Of a stretch of 51,094 nucleotides of DNA, positions 16,868 through 24,687 are shown one piece after another. Within the stretch, counting starts at the first letter, position 1, and the number at the start of each line of letters is the position of its first letter. Under the pieces are notes generated by a model. The model made no database searches and had not been told where the DNA came from. It saw nothing but the letters and a program-made list of their open reading frames with translations. Source of the stretch: Thiosulfativibrio sp964601165 (GTDB taxonomy: Bacteria > Pseudomonadota > Gammaproteobacteria > Thiomicrospirales > Thiomicrospiraceae). Where the stretch lies: NCBI GenBank assembly GCA_964601165.1, contig CAZRMK010000003.1, forward strand, positions 1-51,094. Direction: 5' to 3'. Both the position numbers and the translations under genes were made by a program.

Positions 16868-17368
16868 ATGTTACATAAAGTTTTTGAAAATCTGGATAAA
16901 GCATTACAATATGAAACAGCATCAGCACATTGTGATATTCCGTGTAAAGTATATGATCCAGCAACAGCACAAATTGCTGCTTTAACAGTTATTCGCATGC
17001 TAGATCTTATTCAGGAGCTGGATGTTCAAGACTCACTTAGTCTTGTCAATCAAGCAAAATTAACACGCTTAATGGCAGTAAAAGAAGAACATGCTACCAA
17101 AGTTAAGGATGAAGTACTAATCATTTGGGGCGATTACTACAAGCAACCACAGTTTGATCTATTGCCAAATACTAATGAATTGGTGCATAGCATTATGATG
17201 CAAGCATCTAAATGCAAACAACATATTGATCGTGCTATGGGTGAAGAATTATTGCGATTGGTTAATGAATTTGCACAAGGGTTTTGGTTGACTAAAGGTG
17301 TTGCAACCTATACAGCTAACAGCCCGTATCCACCTGCAGAATCGGTGGTCTATCCCAAACTAGGCTAG
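16868..17368 (+). CDS. sodN: Nickel-containing superoxide dismutase precursor
   Basis: This 166-residue protein disproportionates superoxide using a nickel centre. The defining nickel hook HCDIPCKVYDP is at 21-31. After removal of the 20-residue propeptide, H21 becomes the N-terminal ligand, with C22 and C26 as thiolate ligands, D23 and Y29 nearby. Position 7 of the hook is lysine here, where Streptomyces has glycine. The rest is a four-helix bundle that forms a hexamer in characterised members. The next gene encodes the protease that exposes His21. The propeptide is not a Sec signal, so the enzyme is cytoplasmic. No Fe/Mn SOD is visible in this window. Confidence 0.96.
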   Translation: MLHKVFENLDKALQYETASAHCDIPCKVYDPATAQIAALTVIRMLDLIQELDVQDSLSLVNQAKLTRLMAVKEEHATKVKDEVLIIWGDYYKQPQFDLLPNTNELVHSIMMQASKCKQHIDRAMGEELLRLVNEFAQGFWLTKGVATYTANSPYPPAESVVYPKLG

Positions 17369-17373
17369 GTAAT

Positions 17374-17664
17374 ATGTTCAAAATATTTAAAGTTAGGGGG
17401 CATAGCATGTCTCCTCTACTTAATGACGGTGATTTTGTTGTTATCACCCGTTGGTGGTATAAATTACAAGCTGGACGCTTAGTTGTTGTGTACCATTCTC
17501 GTTATAAAATAATTATTAAACGCATTAGTGATCTTCGAGAAGGTGGTTATTTTTTTCTATCTGGAGAGAATAGTACCAGTGTCGAAAGCCAGCAAATCGG
17601 ACGGATGTCTAAAGATGATTTGTTAGGCGTTGTATTATTTAAGATTAAAAAATTAAAAAATTAA
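17374..17664 (+). CDS. sodX: Nickel SOD maturation protease (S26 family)
   Basis: This 96-residue member of the S26 signal-peptidase family is dedicated to cutting the nickel SOD propeptide. The nucleophile is S11 in RGHSMSPLL and the general-base lysine is K49 in IIIKRI. A C-terminal GRMSKDDLLGVV block matches S26 box E-like sequence. It lacks the TM anchor of true signal peptidases, as expected for a cytoplasmic processing enzyme. It starts 5 bp after sodN and is surely co-translated. A 34-bp hairpin-like remnant follows 38 bp after the stop. Confidence 0.93.
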   Translation: MFKIFKVRGHSMSPLLNDGDFVVITRWWYKLQAGRLVVVYHSRYKIIIKRISDLREGGYFFLSGENSTSVESQQIGRMSKDDLLGVVLFKIKKLKN

Positions 17665-17702
17665 GTAATTAAAATTAAGTTAAGGGTCAAGTCTTAACTT
17701 AA

Positions 17703-17736
17703 CATCTAATCCGCAATTCTATTCTTGGATTAGGGC
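17703..17736. repeat. 34-bp minimal family B derivative
   Basis: Two 17-bp halves resemble family B termini joined together: CTAATCCGCA on the left and TTGGATTAGGG on the right. It is a hairpin that could also end the sod transcript. No flanking direct repeat is evident. Confidence 0.55.
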
Positions 17737-17759
17737 AAAATAAAACCGTCCTATTGGGT

Positions 17760-17765
17760 TATAAT
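17760..17765 (+). promoter_or_regulatory. Possible -10 element for the NlpC/P60 lipoprotein gene
   Basis: A perfect TATAAT lies 31 bp upstream of the start codon. The -35 region is only A-rich, so the promoter call is weak. Confidence 0.35.
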
Positions 17766-17796
17766 CAATAGTTAACTCACTATCTTTTTTTTAAAA

Positions 17797-18330
17797 ATGA
17801 AATTAATAACCGTCTTTTTTGCAATCGTTAGTTTATTTCTTGCTGGGTGCTCTACCAAAGAACATACAAGAACCGTTCATCAGACTCCTGCTCCTGTTGA
17901 TGTTATTGTTTCTGCCTCCCCTGCTCCCAAACAAGCACAACAACCAATCGACAATACTAGACAAATTCAACTGGCATTAAAATCACAACTGCGTTTATGG
18001 AAAGGAACTCCTTACCAATTTGGTGGCACGACTAAACAAGGGGTTGACTGTTCTGCTTTTGTACAAAATACTTTTAAATCTAAACTGGGACTAAATTTAA
18101 GCAGAACCACACGCTCTCAAGTTAAAGAAGGGGTGTTCGTTGCCAAACAAGATTTAAAACCTGGTGATATTGTTTTCTTTAGAACTGGAAGAAACTCACG
18201 TCACAATGGTGTTTATATTGGCAACAATCAGTTCATTCATGCATCTAGTAGCAGAGGAGTTACTACTTCTGACTTAACTCTAGCCTATTGGCGACAACAC
18301 TACTGGACTGCTAGACGCATAATAAATTAG
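17797..18330 (+). CDS. NlpC/P60 cell-wall peptidase lipoprotein, MepS/Spr-like
   Basis: This 177-residue lipoprotein has a signal peptide and lipobox LAGC with lipidated C18. A low-complexity linker follows to about residue 55, then one NlpC/P60 domain. The catalytic cysteine is C85 in GVDCSAF, with H136 in SRHNGVYIG and H148 in QFIHAS. It probably cleaves peptide cross-links in murein in the periplasm (endopeptidase of the MepS/Spr type). TPYQFGGTTKQGVDCS is characteristic. It sits after the SOD genes but is separated by a hairpin and has its own -10-like site. Confidence 0.9.
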   Translation: MKLITVFFAIVSLFLAGCSTKEHTRTVHQTPAPVDVIVSASPAPKQAQQPIDNTRQIQLALKSQLRLWKGTPYQFGGTTKQGVDCSAFVQNTFKSKLGLNLSRTTRSQVKEGVFVAKQDLKPGDIVFFRTGRNSRHNGVYIGNNQFIHASSSRGVTTSDLTLAYWRQHYWTARRIIN

Positions 18331-18416
18331 CGGTTTTTATATAAAGGAGGCACTTAATAAGAATATATTGTTAAAATACCCTTTCTTTAATCAAAAACAC
18401 AGTATCCGACACCATT

Positions 18417-19496
18417 ATGAGCAACGCACAACTTATCCTGATTGACAAACGTAACCAACCTATTAAAGAATACATCGTCGCAGTAGCTGCTTCTGACGGT
18501 TTGGATATAAGGGGTTTGCAAATTATTGCTTCTCCTGCAAAAGGCGAAAAAGCATTTATTACTGCTACTTTAAAAATCCCTCCTTTAGAAGCTTTACAAT
18601 TTAATGCCAAAAAAATTGTCGGTTCCATTATGGCGAACCTAGTTGTTAAGGGAGAAACTTTTTCGGTTGCAGAGTTAATTACTAAGGCCAGTGAAGATGA
18701 AGCGGTACAAAAATCTTTAACCAAATCCATTAAAAAACTGGAAGCTAAATTACATGATTTAGTTGCCGAATTTACTTCTTCAGAAGTAGTAAACCTTTTA
18801 GCTGAACGTCGCAATGATGCACATTTCAAACTTAAAGAATATGACCAAGAATTAAAAACTAAAAAGGTCGTCTGTATCGACATTGAAGCCACTGACATTT
18901 CAACTAAAGATACCGCAGACATTATTCAAGTCTCGGTTTGTGCCTTGGATGGCACTGAACTTTATAATCAGTTAATTAACCCTGGTTACGACATTCCACA
19001 CAATGAGAAACACAATATTACTACTGAAATGGTACAAGACCAGCCTTTGCTCTCAACAATATGGGAAGACATTCATCAAGTGCTAGCAGATGCAGATATT
19101 ATATTGGCTTACAGCACCGAATCTGACTTTGCCTATTTGCAAAAAAGTGCCGAGAAGAAGATGCTCAAATTTGAGCTAGATTATAACGACTGGTTAGATG
19201 TCGCAGTACACGCTAAAGACTTAACGGGTGCTTTGCGCTGGCAGTCTGAAAAAATGTATTGGTTTTACAAAACTCCTAAACTAACAGCTTCTTATGAAGT
19301 TATTTTAGGCAAGCCTTTTCCTGGTGATGCACACGATGCTTTGGCAGATGCACGAGCAACTGCCGAGCTATTTAATGCCATGTTAGATAGGGGACGTAAA
19401 TCGCAAGTTGCTGCTAAAAAGGTAGATCCTTCTGCTAAGGCAAAAATTTCTAATAACCCTTTTGCCGCCGCTTTTGCTCAAGCAAAACGTAAATAA
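18417..19496 (+). CDS. DnaQ-like 3'-5' exonuclease with a novel N-terminal region
   Basis: This 359-residue protein has a DEDDh exonuclease core from about 148 to 335. Motif I is CIDIEATD with D155 and E157. Motif II includes TESDFAYL. Motif III is GDAHDALADARAT with the catalytic His-x4-Asp. Residues 1-147 are unlike the polymerase III epsilon subunit. They hold a beta-rich segment and then a charged helical stretch (100-147). The C-terminal tail is Lys/Ala-rich. It could act in DNA or RNA trimming. hisI begins 16 bp downstream of its stop, so they may share a transcript, though the functions are unrelated. Confidence 0.85.
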   Translation: MSNAQLILIDKRNQPIKEYIVAVAASDGLDIRGLQIIASPAKGEKAFITATLKIPPLEALQFNAKKIVGSIMANLVVKGETFSVAELITKASEDEAVQKSLTKSIKKLEAKLHDLVAEFTSSEVVNLLAERRNDAHFKLKEYDQELKTKKVVCIDIEATDISTKDTADIIQVSVCALDGTELYNQLINPGYDIPHNEKHNITTEMVQDQPLLSTIWEDIHQVLADADIILAYSTESDFAYLQKSAEKKMLKFELDYNDWLDVAVHAKDLTGALRWQSEKMYWFYKTPKLTASYEVILGKPFPGDAHDALADARATAELFNAMLDRGRKSQVAAKKVDPSAKAKISNNPFAAAFAQAKRK

Positions 19497-19512
19497 CTTG
19501 CCTATAAATAAT

Positions 19513-19959
19513 ATGTGCGACACTCTAACTTTTAAACAACTTGAAACTGCCCAGAAGGGTGATGTTTTTAAGTGGCAAGATCTTAAATCACAAATAAAAT
19601 ACGATAGAAACGGCTTAATTCCAGCTATTGCCCAACAATTTGATACCAAAGAAGTGTTGATGATGGCTTGGATGAACGCCCAATCATTAGAAGAAACCTT
19701 GCAAACTGGACATGTTTGTTATTGGTCTCGTTCACGGCAATCTTACTGGCGTAAAGGCGAGAAATCTGGACAGATTCAAACCCTAAAAAGCTTAACTTTC
19801 GATTGTGACGGCGACACTATTTTATTACAAGTTGATCAAACAGGCCCTGCTTGCCATTCAGGACGCAGGAGTTGTTTTTATACAACCTTTGATGGAGAAA
19901 ATAAAGTTACCATCACTTCCGAACCTCTTATAAGCCCCGAGGAGCTATATAACAAGTAA
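19513..19959 (+). CDS. hisI: Phosphoribosyl-AMP cyclohydrolase
   Basis: This is a 148-residue protein starting at the ATG at 19513. The upstream in-frame ATG at 19462 overlaps the exonuclease gene and would add a tail unlike other HisI proteins. It opens the purine ring of PR-AMP in histidine biosynthesis. AWMNAQSLEET and the Zn/Mg motifs around CDGDTILL and GPACHSGRRSC near the C-terminus are diagnostic. It is a stand-alone cyclohydrolase, without the fused HisE pyrophosphohydrolase. No other his gene is nearby. Its 3' end overlaps truD by 15 bp in convergent orientation. Confidence 0.93.
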   Translation: MCDTLTFKQLETAQKGDVFKWQDLKSQIKYDRNGLIPAIAQQFDTKEVLMMAWMNAQSLEETLQTGHVCYWSRSRQSYWRKGEKSGQIQTLKSLTFDCDGDTILLQVDQTGPACHSGRRSCFYTTFDGENKVTITSEPLISPEELYNK

Positions 19960-20964
19960 CTCTCGCACCACCATAGTGGCATAGCTCCCTGCGGGAAGTT
20001 CAAAACTTAAATATAAAGATTCATCTTCAATTCTAAATGCCATTTCTTTAGGCATCACCCTTAAAGCACGACGCTCCTGTTTCATACCAGATTTTTCTAA
20101 CCCTAGTTGCCAGTCTGCAAAAGATTGGATTACTTCCTGCTCTAGTTTTAACATATCCTGTGTTGTTAAAAAATCTCCTCTGCCTGTTAATAGACCTGTT
20201 GGATGAATGTCCGCAACTAGTAAACGTTTTTCTAAAGCTTTATCAGCATCATATACAAAACATTTAGTAGAGCCTTCCAGCATAAAAACATCTCCAGAAA
20301 TTCGACTAGACCAAGTTTGAGAAGCCACGCGCTGGCTAAGTATTTGATTAAATATCCATGAACGAGCAGAAGATAAATACAGGCTTTTTTGATGATGCTT
20401 GACACGACGTTGATGGCCTGCAAAAAGAGCAATCGCTTGTTGCAAGTTTCCCATATTTTTACCAAAACGCTGCTCACCAAAATAATTAGGAACACCCTGT
20501 TGCTGGACTAACTCACAACGAGAGATTAAACCTTCATAGTTGCCTTTTAAGTCACGCAAAACTAATTCAAAGCGGTTTCCTGCTAGCCCACCTCTTTGCA
20601 ACTTACGATGATGACGTTGTATCTTTAAAATTCTAGCAGTTTTGCTATCAAAATCCTGCAGTGATGGATTAGGTTTGCCTGGCAAATGAATACTTATCCA
20701 CTGACGAGTCACGGCTTGACGATCTTTCTTGCCAGCATAACCAATATTTCTATCTGAAACTTTTGCCCATCGAGATAACTGCTGAACCAAATCCACAGTA
20801 TTCTCAGAAGTTTTTTCTACCCAAAGCCACAAATGCTCACCTTCTCCAGAAAGTTCATAAGCAAGTTTTTCTGCTACTAAAAAATCTTCTGGCTGTACTT
20901 TAAGCCGTGCTGAAAATTCAGGCTTACCATAGGCATAGGCTAATTTAGAAAAACAAAAAGACAT
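19945..20964 (-). CDS. truD: tRNA pseudouridine(13) synthase
   Basis: This 339-residue protein converts U13 of tRNA-Glu to pseudouridine. The catalytic aspartate is in GYAGKKDRQAVT, followed by QWISIHLPG. NYFGEQRFG and the insertion domain that marks TruD are present, with FELPAGSYATMV at the end. I place the start at 20964, where AGAGG lies 7 nt upstream. The alternative ATG at 20994 would put its ribosome site inside the upstream terminator hairpin. The last 15 bp overlap the end of hisI. Confidence 0.94.
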   Translation of the reverse strand: MSFCFSKLAYAYGKPEFSARLKVQPEDFLVAEKLAYELSGEGEHLWLWVEKTSENTVDLVQQLSRWAKVSDRNIGYAGKKDRQAVTRQWISIHLPGKPNPSLQDFDSKTARILKIQRHHRKLQRGGLAGNRFELVLRDLKGNYEGLISRCELVQQQGVPNYFGEQRFGKNMGNLQQAIALFAGHQRRVKHHQKSLYLSSARSWIFNQILSQRVASQTWSSRISGDVFMLEGSTKCFVYDADKALEKRLLVADIHPTGLLTGRGDFLTTQDMLKLEQEVIQSFADWQLGLEKSGMKQERRALRVMPKEMAFRIEDESLYLSFELPAGSYATMVVRELLVI

Positions 20965-20998
20965 CTTAAAACCTCTAAAAACGTTTAAAAACAAAAAA

Positions 20999-21039
20999 GC
21001 CCGTTAAAAATTACCAGGTCTGGCAGTTTTTAACGGGCT
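20999..21039 (-). terminator. Strong terminator after the Tim44-like gene
   Basis: Perfect 13-bp arms AGCCCGTTAAAAA and TTTTTAACGGGCT enclose a 15-nt loop, with a T-tract following on the minus strand. It separates the Tim44-like gene from truD. Confidence 0.85.
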
Positions 21040-21076
21040 TTTTAACTTCTTTTTTTAAATCACGTCATGGATTCAA

Positions 21077-22027
21077 CTAGCCATTATCTGTTTGTTGAAT
21101 ACCAGATATTTCCCAGTCTCCTTGGTTAGAAGCTTCGCGACGAATATGCCAAATCTCGTTAAAGGCATGAGACATTTCATCAACCCCTTCCTTAATAAAT
21201 CCTGAAAAACGCACACTGACGATAAAATAATCACCATCAATTGCCATATCAGCAATCTCAGCGTATAAGTCTTCTACTTCTGTATAGTTACTTCCTGCTT
21301 GCATTTGTTGCATCTGCTCCTGAATCCCTTCAAACAATTCTGGCGAACAATAAGATTTAATTTCAGTAACATTCAAATCATCCCAAGCTTTTTGTACCGC
21401 AATATAATGACCTTTAGCACCATTAATAAATTCAACCTCATTAAACCAATCTGGCTTTTCTGCAACTGTATGGGACGATTCAGACAAACCTGACCCTATC
21501 ATGGAAGCTCCAGAACGGGGCTTATAAGGTTCAAACTCAGAAGAATAATTCTGACTTTCTCTATATTGCTGTTGAGAAGTAGAAGCTTCAGGCTGATACG
21601 TCTGCTCTGCTTGATTATATTTAGCCTGTGAATCTGCTTGAGAGCGACGACGTCTAAACAAAGCAAATAACATAAAGGCGACTAACCCAATTAAAAGAAA
21701 GTCAAATACTTGAAAGCCTTCAAAACCATCACCAAAAATCATCGCCGCTATTAAACCACCTGCCGCTAATCCCGCTAAAGGTCCAAGCCATTTTGAAGCG
21801 CCAGATTTTGCAGCCATTCCTGCCGCACCAGCACCTGCTATTTGCCCAGCTTTGGTTTCATTAGCCGGCTTAGCAGGAGTTTGTTTAGGAGCATGATTCT
21901 TAGGAGCAACTTTTTTAGAATGCCCAAAGCTGCCACCGCCACCAAATTTTTTAGCCTCCGCTATCGGCAAAAAACCAGTAAATGCCAGCAAAGTAAATAA
22001 CACCACAAATATTTTCATTTCTTCCAT
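21077..22027 (-). CDS. Exported Tim44-domain protein
   Basis: This 316-residue protein has a signal peptide at about 1-25 (Met4 is an alternative start). A Gly/Lys/Ala-rich linker with GGGGSFGHSKK follows, then a glycine-rich hydrophobic stretch and a TM at about 85-125, ending in Arg/Gln-rich RRRRSQ. The C-terminal Tim44-like/TIGR-type domain, about 195-316, is the NTF2-like fold of the mitochondrial import motor family. Bacterial members are of unknown role and common in gammaproteobacteria. A strong terminator follows. Confidence 0.85.
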   Translation of the reverse strand: MEEMKIFVVLFTLLAFTGFLPIAEAKKFGGGGSFGHSKKVAPKNHAPKQTPAKPANETKAGQIAGAGAAGMAAKSGASKWLGPLAGLAAGGLIAAMIFGDGFEGFQVFDFLLIGLVAFMLFALFRRRRSQADSQAKYNQAEQTYQPEASTSQQQYRESQNYSSEFEPYKPRSGASMIGSGLSESSHTVAEKPDWFNEVEFINGAKGHYIAVQKAWDDLNVTEIKSYCSPELFEGIQEQMQQMQAGSNYTEVEDLYAEIADMAIDGDYFIVSVRFSGFIKEGVDEMSHAFNEIWHIRREASNQGDWEISGIQQTDNG

Positions 22028-22051
22028 CTTCTTTAAATTATTTTAAAATGG

Positions 22052-22057
22052 TATAAT
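22052..22057 (+). promoter_or_regulatory. Possible -10 element in the divergent gap before the thioredoxin-like gene
   Basis: A perfect TATAAT occurs 39 bp upstream of the plus-strand gene start. The -35 region is not convincing. Confidence 0.35.
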
Positions 22058-22096
22058 TGTACCCTAGTCTTCTACTAAAAAATAGAGTATCAACAA

Positions 22097-23584
22097 ATGT
22101 CTTCCAAATATTTTTTGCTATTTCTCCTTATTTCAAGCCTGCTGCTAAAAACAAGCAACGTTTTTGGTTTTGACGATATTAGCTGGATAAAAAGCTATGA
22201 AGAGGGGTTAAAAATTGCGAAAGAAGAGAAAAAACCTGCTTTTATCTATTTTTACGCCCCTTGGTGTAGCTGGTGTTATGTTTATGAACAGGAAACCTTA
22301 GGGAATAAGCGGATTACCAACCTCATTCAAAAAAACTACATTCCAATACTCGTCAACTTTGACGCCCGCCCTGATTTGGTTAAAAAATATCGTGGCTTTG
22401 GACTACCTCTTACCATTATCCTGTCCTACACTGGAGAGCTTGTGCTACGATTACCAGGCATTCTTACCCCTCAAGACATGGAGCTAACCCTACAACGAGT
22501 TATAGAGGTACTGGCAGTAAAAGACCTGCCAGAAATTAACATCATCACCGAAGTTAATCATCTTGATGCAAAAAGTTATCAAGATTTTCTTGCTGATTGG
22601 CTGGAACACCTTGAAGGCTTGTACGATCCTGTAAAGAAAACCTTAAGCGGCATATTAAGTAGCGGGGCAACGCTAAAAAGACCTGCCCCAAAAGCATGGG
22701 CATTCAAACTGAAAAACAACCTTTGGACTGAGCGAACTGAACCCGCTGCTTTAGCCGTTATGAATAATATTTTTGATTCTAAACATGGAGGATTTTTCTA
22801 TTTTAGAGACTTACACCGTGCTGATAAACATTTAGAAACTGCCAAACTAGTCCACGCCAATGCTTGGTTGATCTATTGGTTCTCACAAGCAGGAAAAAAA
22901 TATAACAACCCACTACTAACTCAAGCGGCACAAGATAGCATCCATTATCTAAAAACCACCTTGTGGGATAAAAAAACTGGTGGTTTCTTTCAGGCTCAGG
23001 TTTCTGATTATACTTTTTATAAACCAAACCCTACAACTTTATCACCGCCACCGCTAGACATAATCAAGCGTACTGACAGTAATGCCATAGCTGCTCTTGT
23101 CTTTATTAAAATTGCCAAATTAACTGCTGATGATTCATTAGCTAAGCTTGGATCTCAAACTCTAGACTACTTAATGACCCATCATTTGCAAGACTCCCGC
23201 CTTTATCAGTCCATCTATGAAAATACTCATGGCGTTGCTTACAATCTTCCAAAAGATATTTTTTGGTTATTAGCAGCCATGCAAACAGCAACAGAAGCAG
23301 GGCTTACTACCTTTGCAACTCCTGAACAAAAACAACAAATTTATAAGCTTGCCAACCAGTGGTTATCGACTGCGATGCAGGGCAAATATAACATAAATTT
23401 ATCTAATCAGCTTTTAGGCATTATTGCATGGGTAGCCGTTAATAGTGATAACCCTCTAATTCCCACAGAGACTACCGCTTGGGCTTTAAAACAAATTCGA
23501 ATTGAAGAGAATACCCGACCAGATGAACTAGTTTATGCCCTTAAAGCTTGGCAGATCTTCCTTATTAAAGAATATCAAAAATAA
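22097..23584 (+). CDS. Exported thioredoxin-fold protein with a DUF255/YyaL-like helical domain
   Basis: This 495-residue protein has a signal peptide at about 1-24. A thioredoxin-like domain at about 30-135 contains a CxxC redox pair, C57 and C60, in YAPWCSWC. The large C-terminal part is helical with WLEH, AWLIYWFSQAG and AANPL-type segments, like the six-hairpin repeats of YyaL/SPATA20-type proteins. Unlike cytosolic YyaL relatives it is exported. Periplasmic thiol reduction or folding of secreted proteins is likely. No substrate can be named. The downstream palindromic element separates it from the hydrolase gene. Confidence 0.78.
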   Translation: MSSKYFLLFLLISSLLLKTSNVFGFDDISWIKSYEEGLKIAKEEKKPAFIYFYAPWCSWCYVYEQETLGNKRITNLIQKNYIPILVNFDARPDLVKKYRGFGLPLTIILSYTGELVLRLPGILTPQDMELTLQRVIEVLAVKDLPEINIITEVNHLDAKSYQDFLADWLEHLEGLYDPVKKTLSGILSSGATLKRPAPKAWAFKLKNNLWTERTEPAALAVMNNIFDSKHGGFFYFRDLHRADKHLETAKLVHANAWLIYWFSQAGKKYNNPLLTQAAQDSIHYLKTTLWDKKTGGFFQAQVSDYTFYKPNPTTLSPPPLDIIKRTDSNAIAALVFIKIAKLTADDSLAKLGSQTLDYLMTHHLQDSRLYQSIYENTHGVAYNLPKDIFWLLAAMQTATEAGLTTFATPEQKQQIYKLANQWLSTAMQGKYNINLSNQLLGIIAWVAVNSDNPLIPTETTAWALKQIRIEENTRPDELVYALKAWQIFLIKEYQK

Positions 23585-23600
23585 AAAAAGAGAGTCATCA

Positions 23601-23762
23601 TGAGACCTTTGCATAATTCATGGCGAGGTAAAAATAAGGTATAATTTTTCAGGTTTTAGTCAAAAAATAAGCGTAATAGCTAGCTATTGGGTTTGTTTTT
23701 TGGCTGAAAGATGGAAAACTTATAACTATTTTAACCCGTCATTGAATTATGCAAAGGTCTCA
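23601..23762. mobile_element. Palindromic MITE-like element, family C, copy 1
   Basis: The 160-bp core begins GAGACCTTTGCATAATT and ends AATTATGCAAAGGTCTC. With one extra base on each side, the direct repeat TCA lies at 23598-23600 and 23763-23765. The 14-bp perfect palindrome AATAGCTAGCTATT sits at the exact centre (23675-23688). Inner arms are related, for example the CAAAAAATAAGCG and TTTTTTGGCT sides. It lies 33 bp upstream of the hydrolase start. Confidence 0.82.
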
Positions 23763-23795
23763 TCATTATATTTCAAGGAATGATATTATATTACA

Positions 23796-24617
23796 ATGAA
23801 ACTCAAGCGAATCCTCAAACACATGGCAACTTTACTACTTGGCATAGCATTACTAAATGGTTTTGTATTCATGCAACAACCATCAATTACCTTTTTTCCT
23901 CACTCAACCCTAGAGCAAACTCCTAAAGATTGGGGCTTGGAATATGAGGATGTTTATCTTAAAACTGAGGATGATGTTCGTTTGCATGCTTGGTATATTC
24001 CGCACCCAGAAGCAACTCAAACCTTACTGTTTTTTCATGGCAATGCAGGAAACATTTCTCATCGTCGTACTTCACTTGAAATTTTTCACCGCCTTGGACT
24101 CAATGTACTCATCATAAGCTATCGTGGCTTTGGCAAAAGCGAAGGCAGACCCAGCGAAGTAGGAATTTATAAAGATGCCACCGCTGCTTGGTTGCACCTC
24201 ACTAATGAGCGTAATCTCAAGCCAGACGAAATCATTATATTTGGTCGTTCCCTTGGAGGAGTGGTTGCTACCGAACTGGCTTCCCGCGTACAACCAGGCG
24301 GCTTAATAATTGAATCTACTTTTAGCTCGGCAAGAGATATTGCCGATGCAGTGTTTACAAAACTATCACGCATTATTATTTTACGTTATGAATTTAATGC
24401 CCTAGAAAATATTCAACAGGTAACATCGCCTGTGCTAGTGCTACACAGCCCAGATGATGAAATTGTACCTTTTCGTTTAGGAGAAAAAATATTTCAAGCT
24501 GCTAACCAGCCTAAAACCTTTGTTGAAATGAGGGGTGGACATAATACTGGATTATTAATGAGTCAACCAGAGTATGAACAACATCTTGCTAAGTTTATTG
24601 CTTCATTAAAACAATAG
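23796..24617 (+). CDS. Membrane-anchored alpha/beta hydrolase, Bem46-like
   Basis: This 273-residue protein has a hydrophobic N-terminal anchor or signal at about 8-27. The alpha/beta hydrolase fold has HGNAGNISHR at 81-90. The nucleophile is S152 in FGRSLGGV, the acid is D220 or D221 in HSPDDEIVPF, and H249 in GGHN is the catalytic histidine. ISYRGFGKSEG at 107-117 is typical of Bem46/YtxM-type esterases or peptidases. The substrate is unknown. It is transcribed alone, with the family C element immediately upstream. Confidence 0.85.
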   Translation: MKLKRILKHMATLLLGIALLNGFVFMQQPSITFFPHSTLEQTPKDWGLEYEDVYLKTEDDVRLHAWYIPHPEATQTLLFFHGNAGNISHRRTSLEIFHRLGLNVLIISYRGFGKSEGRPSEVGIYKDATAAWLHLTNERNLKPDEIIIFGRSLGGVVATELASRVQPGGLIIESTFSSARDIADAVFTKLSRIIILRYEFNALENIQQVTSPVLVLHSPDDEIVPFRLGEKIFQAANQPKTFVEMRGGHNTGLLMSQPEYEQHLAKFIASLKQ

Positions 24618-24657
24618 CCTAGCACAGGAAACTCTCCATAACTCAGGGCAAAAAACT

Positions 24658-24682
24658 CGTTCCCATGCTCTGCGTGGGAACG
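24658..24682. repeat. REP-like hairpin between convergent genes
   Basis: The arms CGTTCCCA and TGGGAACG enclose a short loop. Repeats of this kind, in the GTTCCC-x-GGGAAC style, occur in many gammaproteobacterial and cyanobacterial genomes. It lies between the converging hydrolase and archerase genes, so it can serve as a bidirectional terminator. Confidence 0.7.
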
Positions 24683-24687
24683 AAGAC

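Noticed and set aside
19462..19512. Upstream hisI start
   Set aside because: It overlaps the exonuclease CDS and adds residues absent from HisI proteins.
24658..24682. CRISPR-like or tandem repeat array at the REP-like hairpin
   Set aside because: Only one copy occurs here; no spacers or regular repeats are present in the window.
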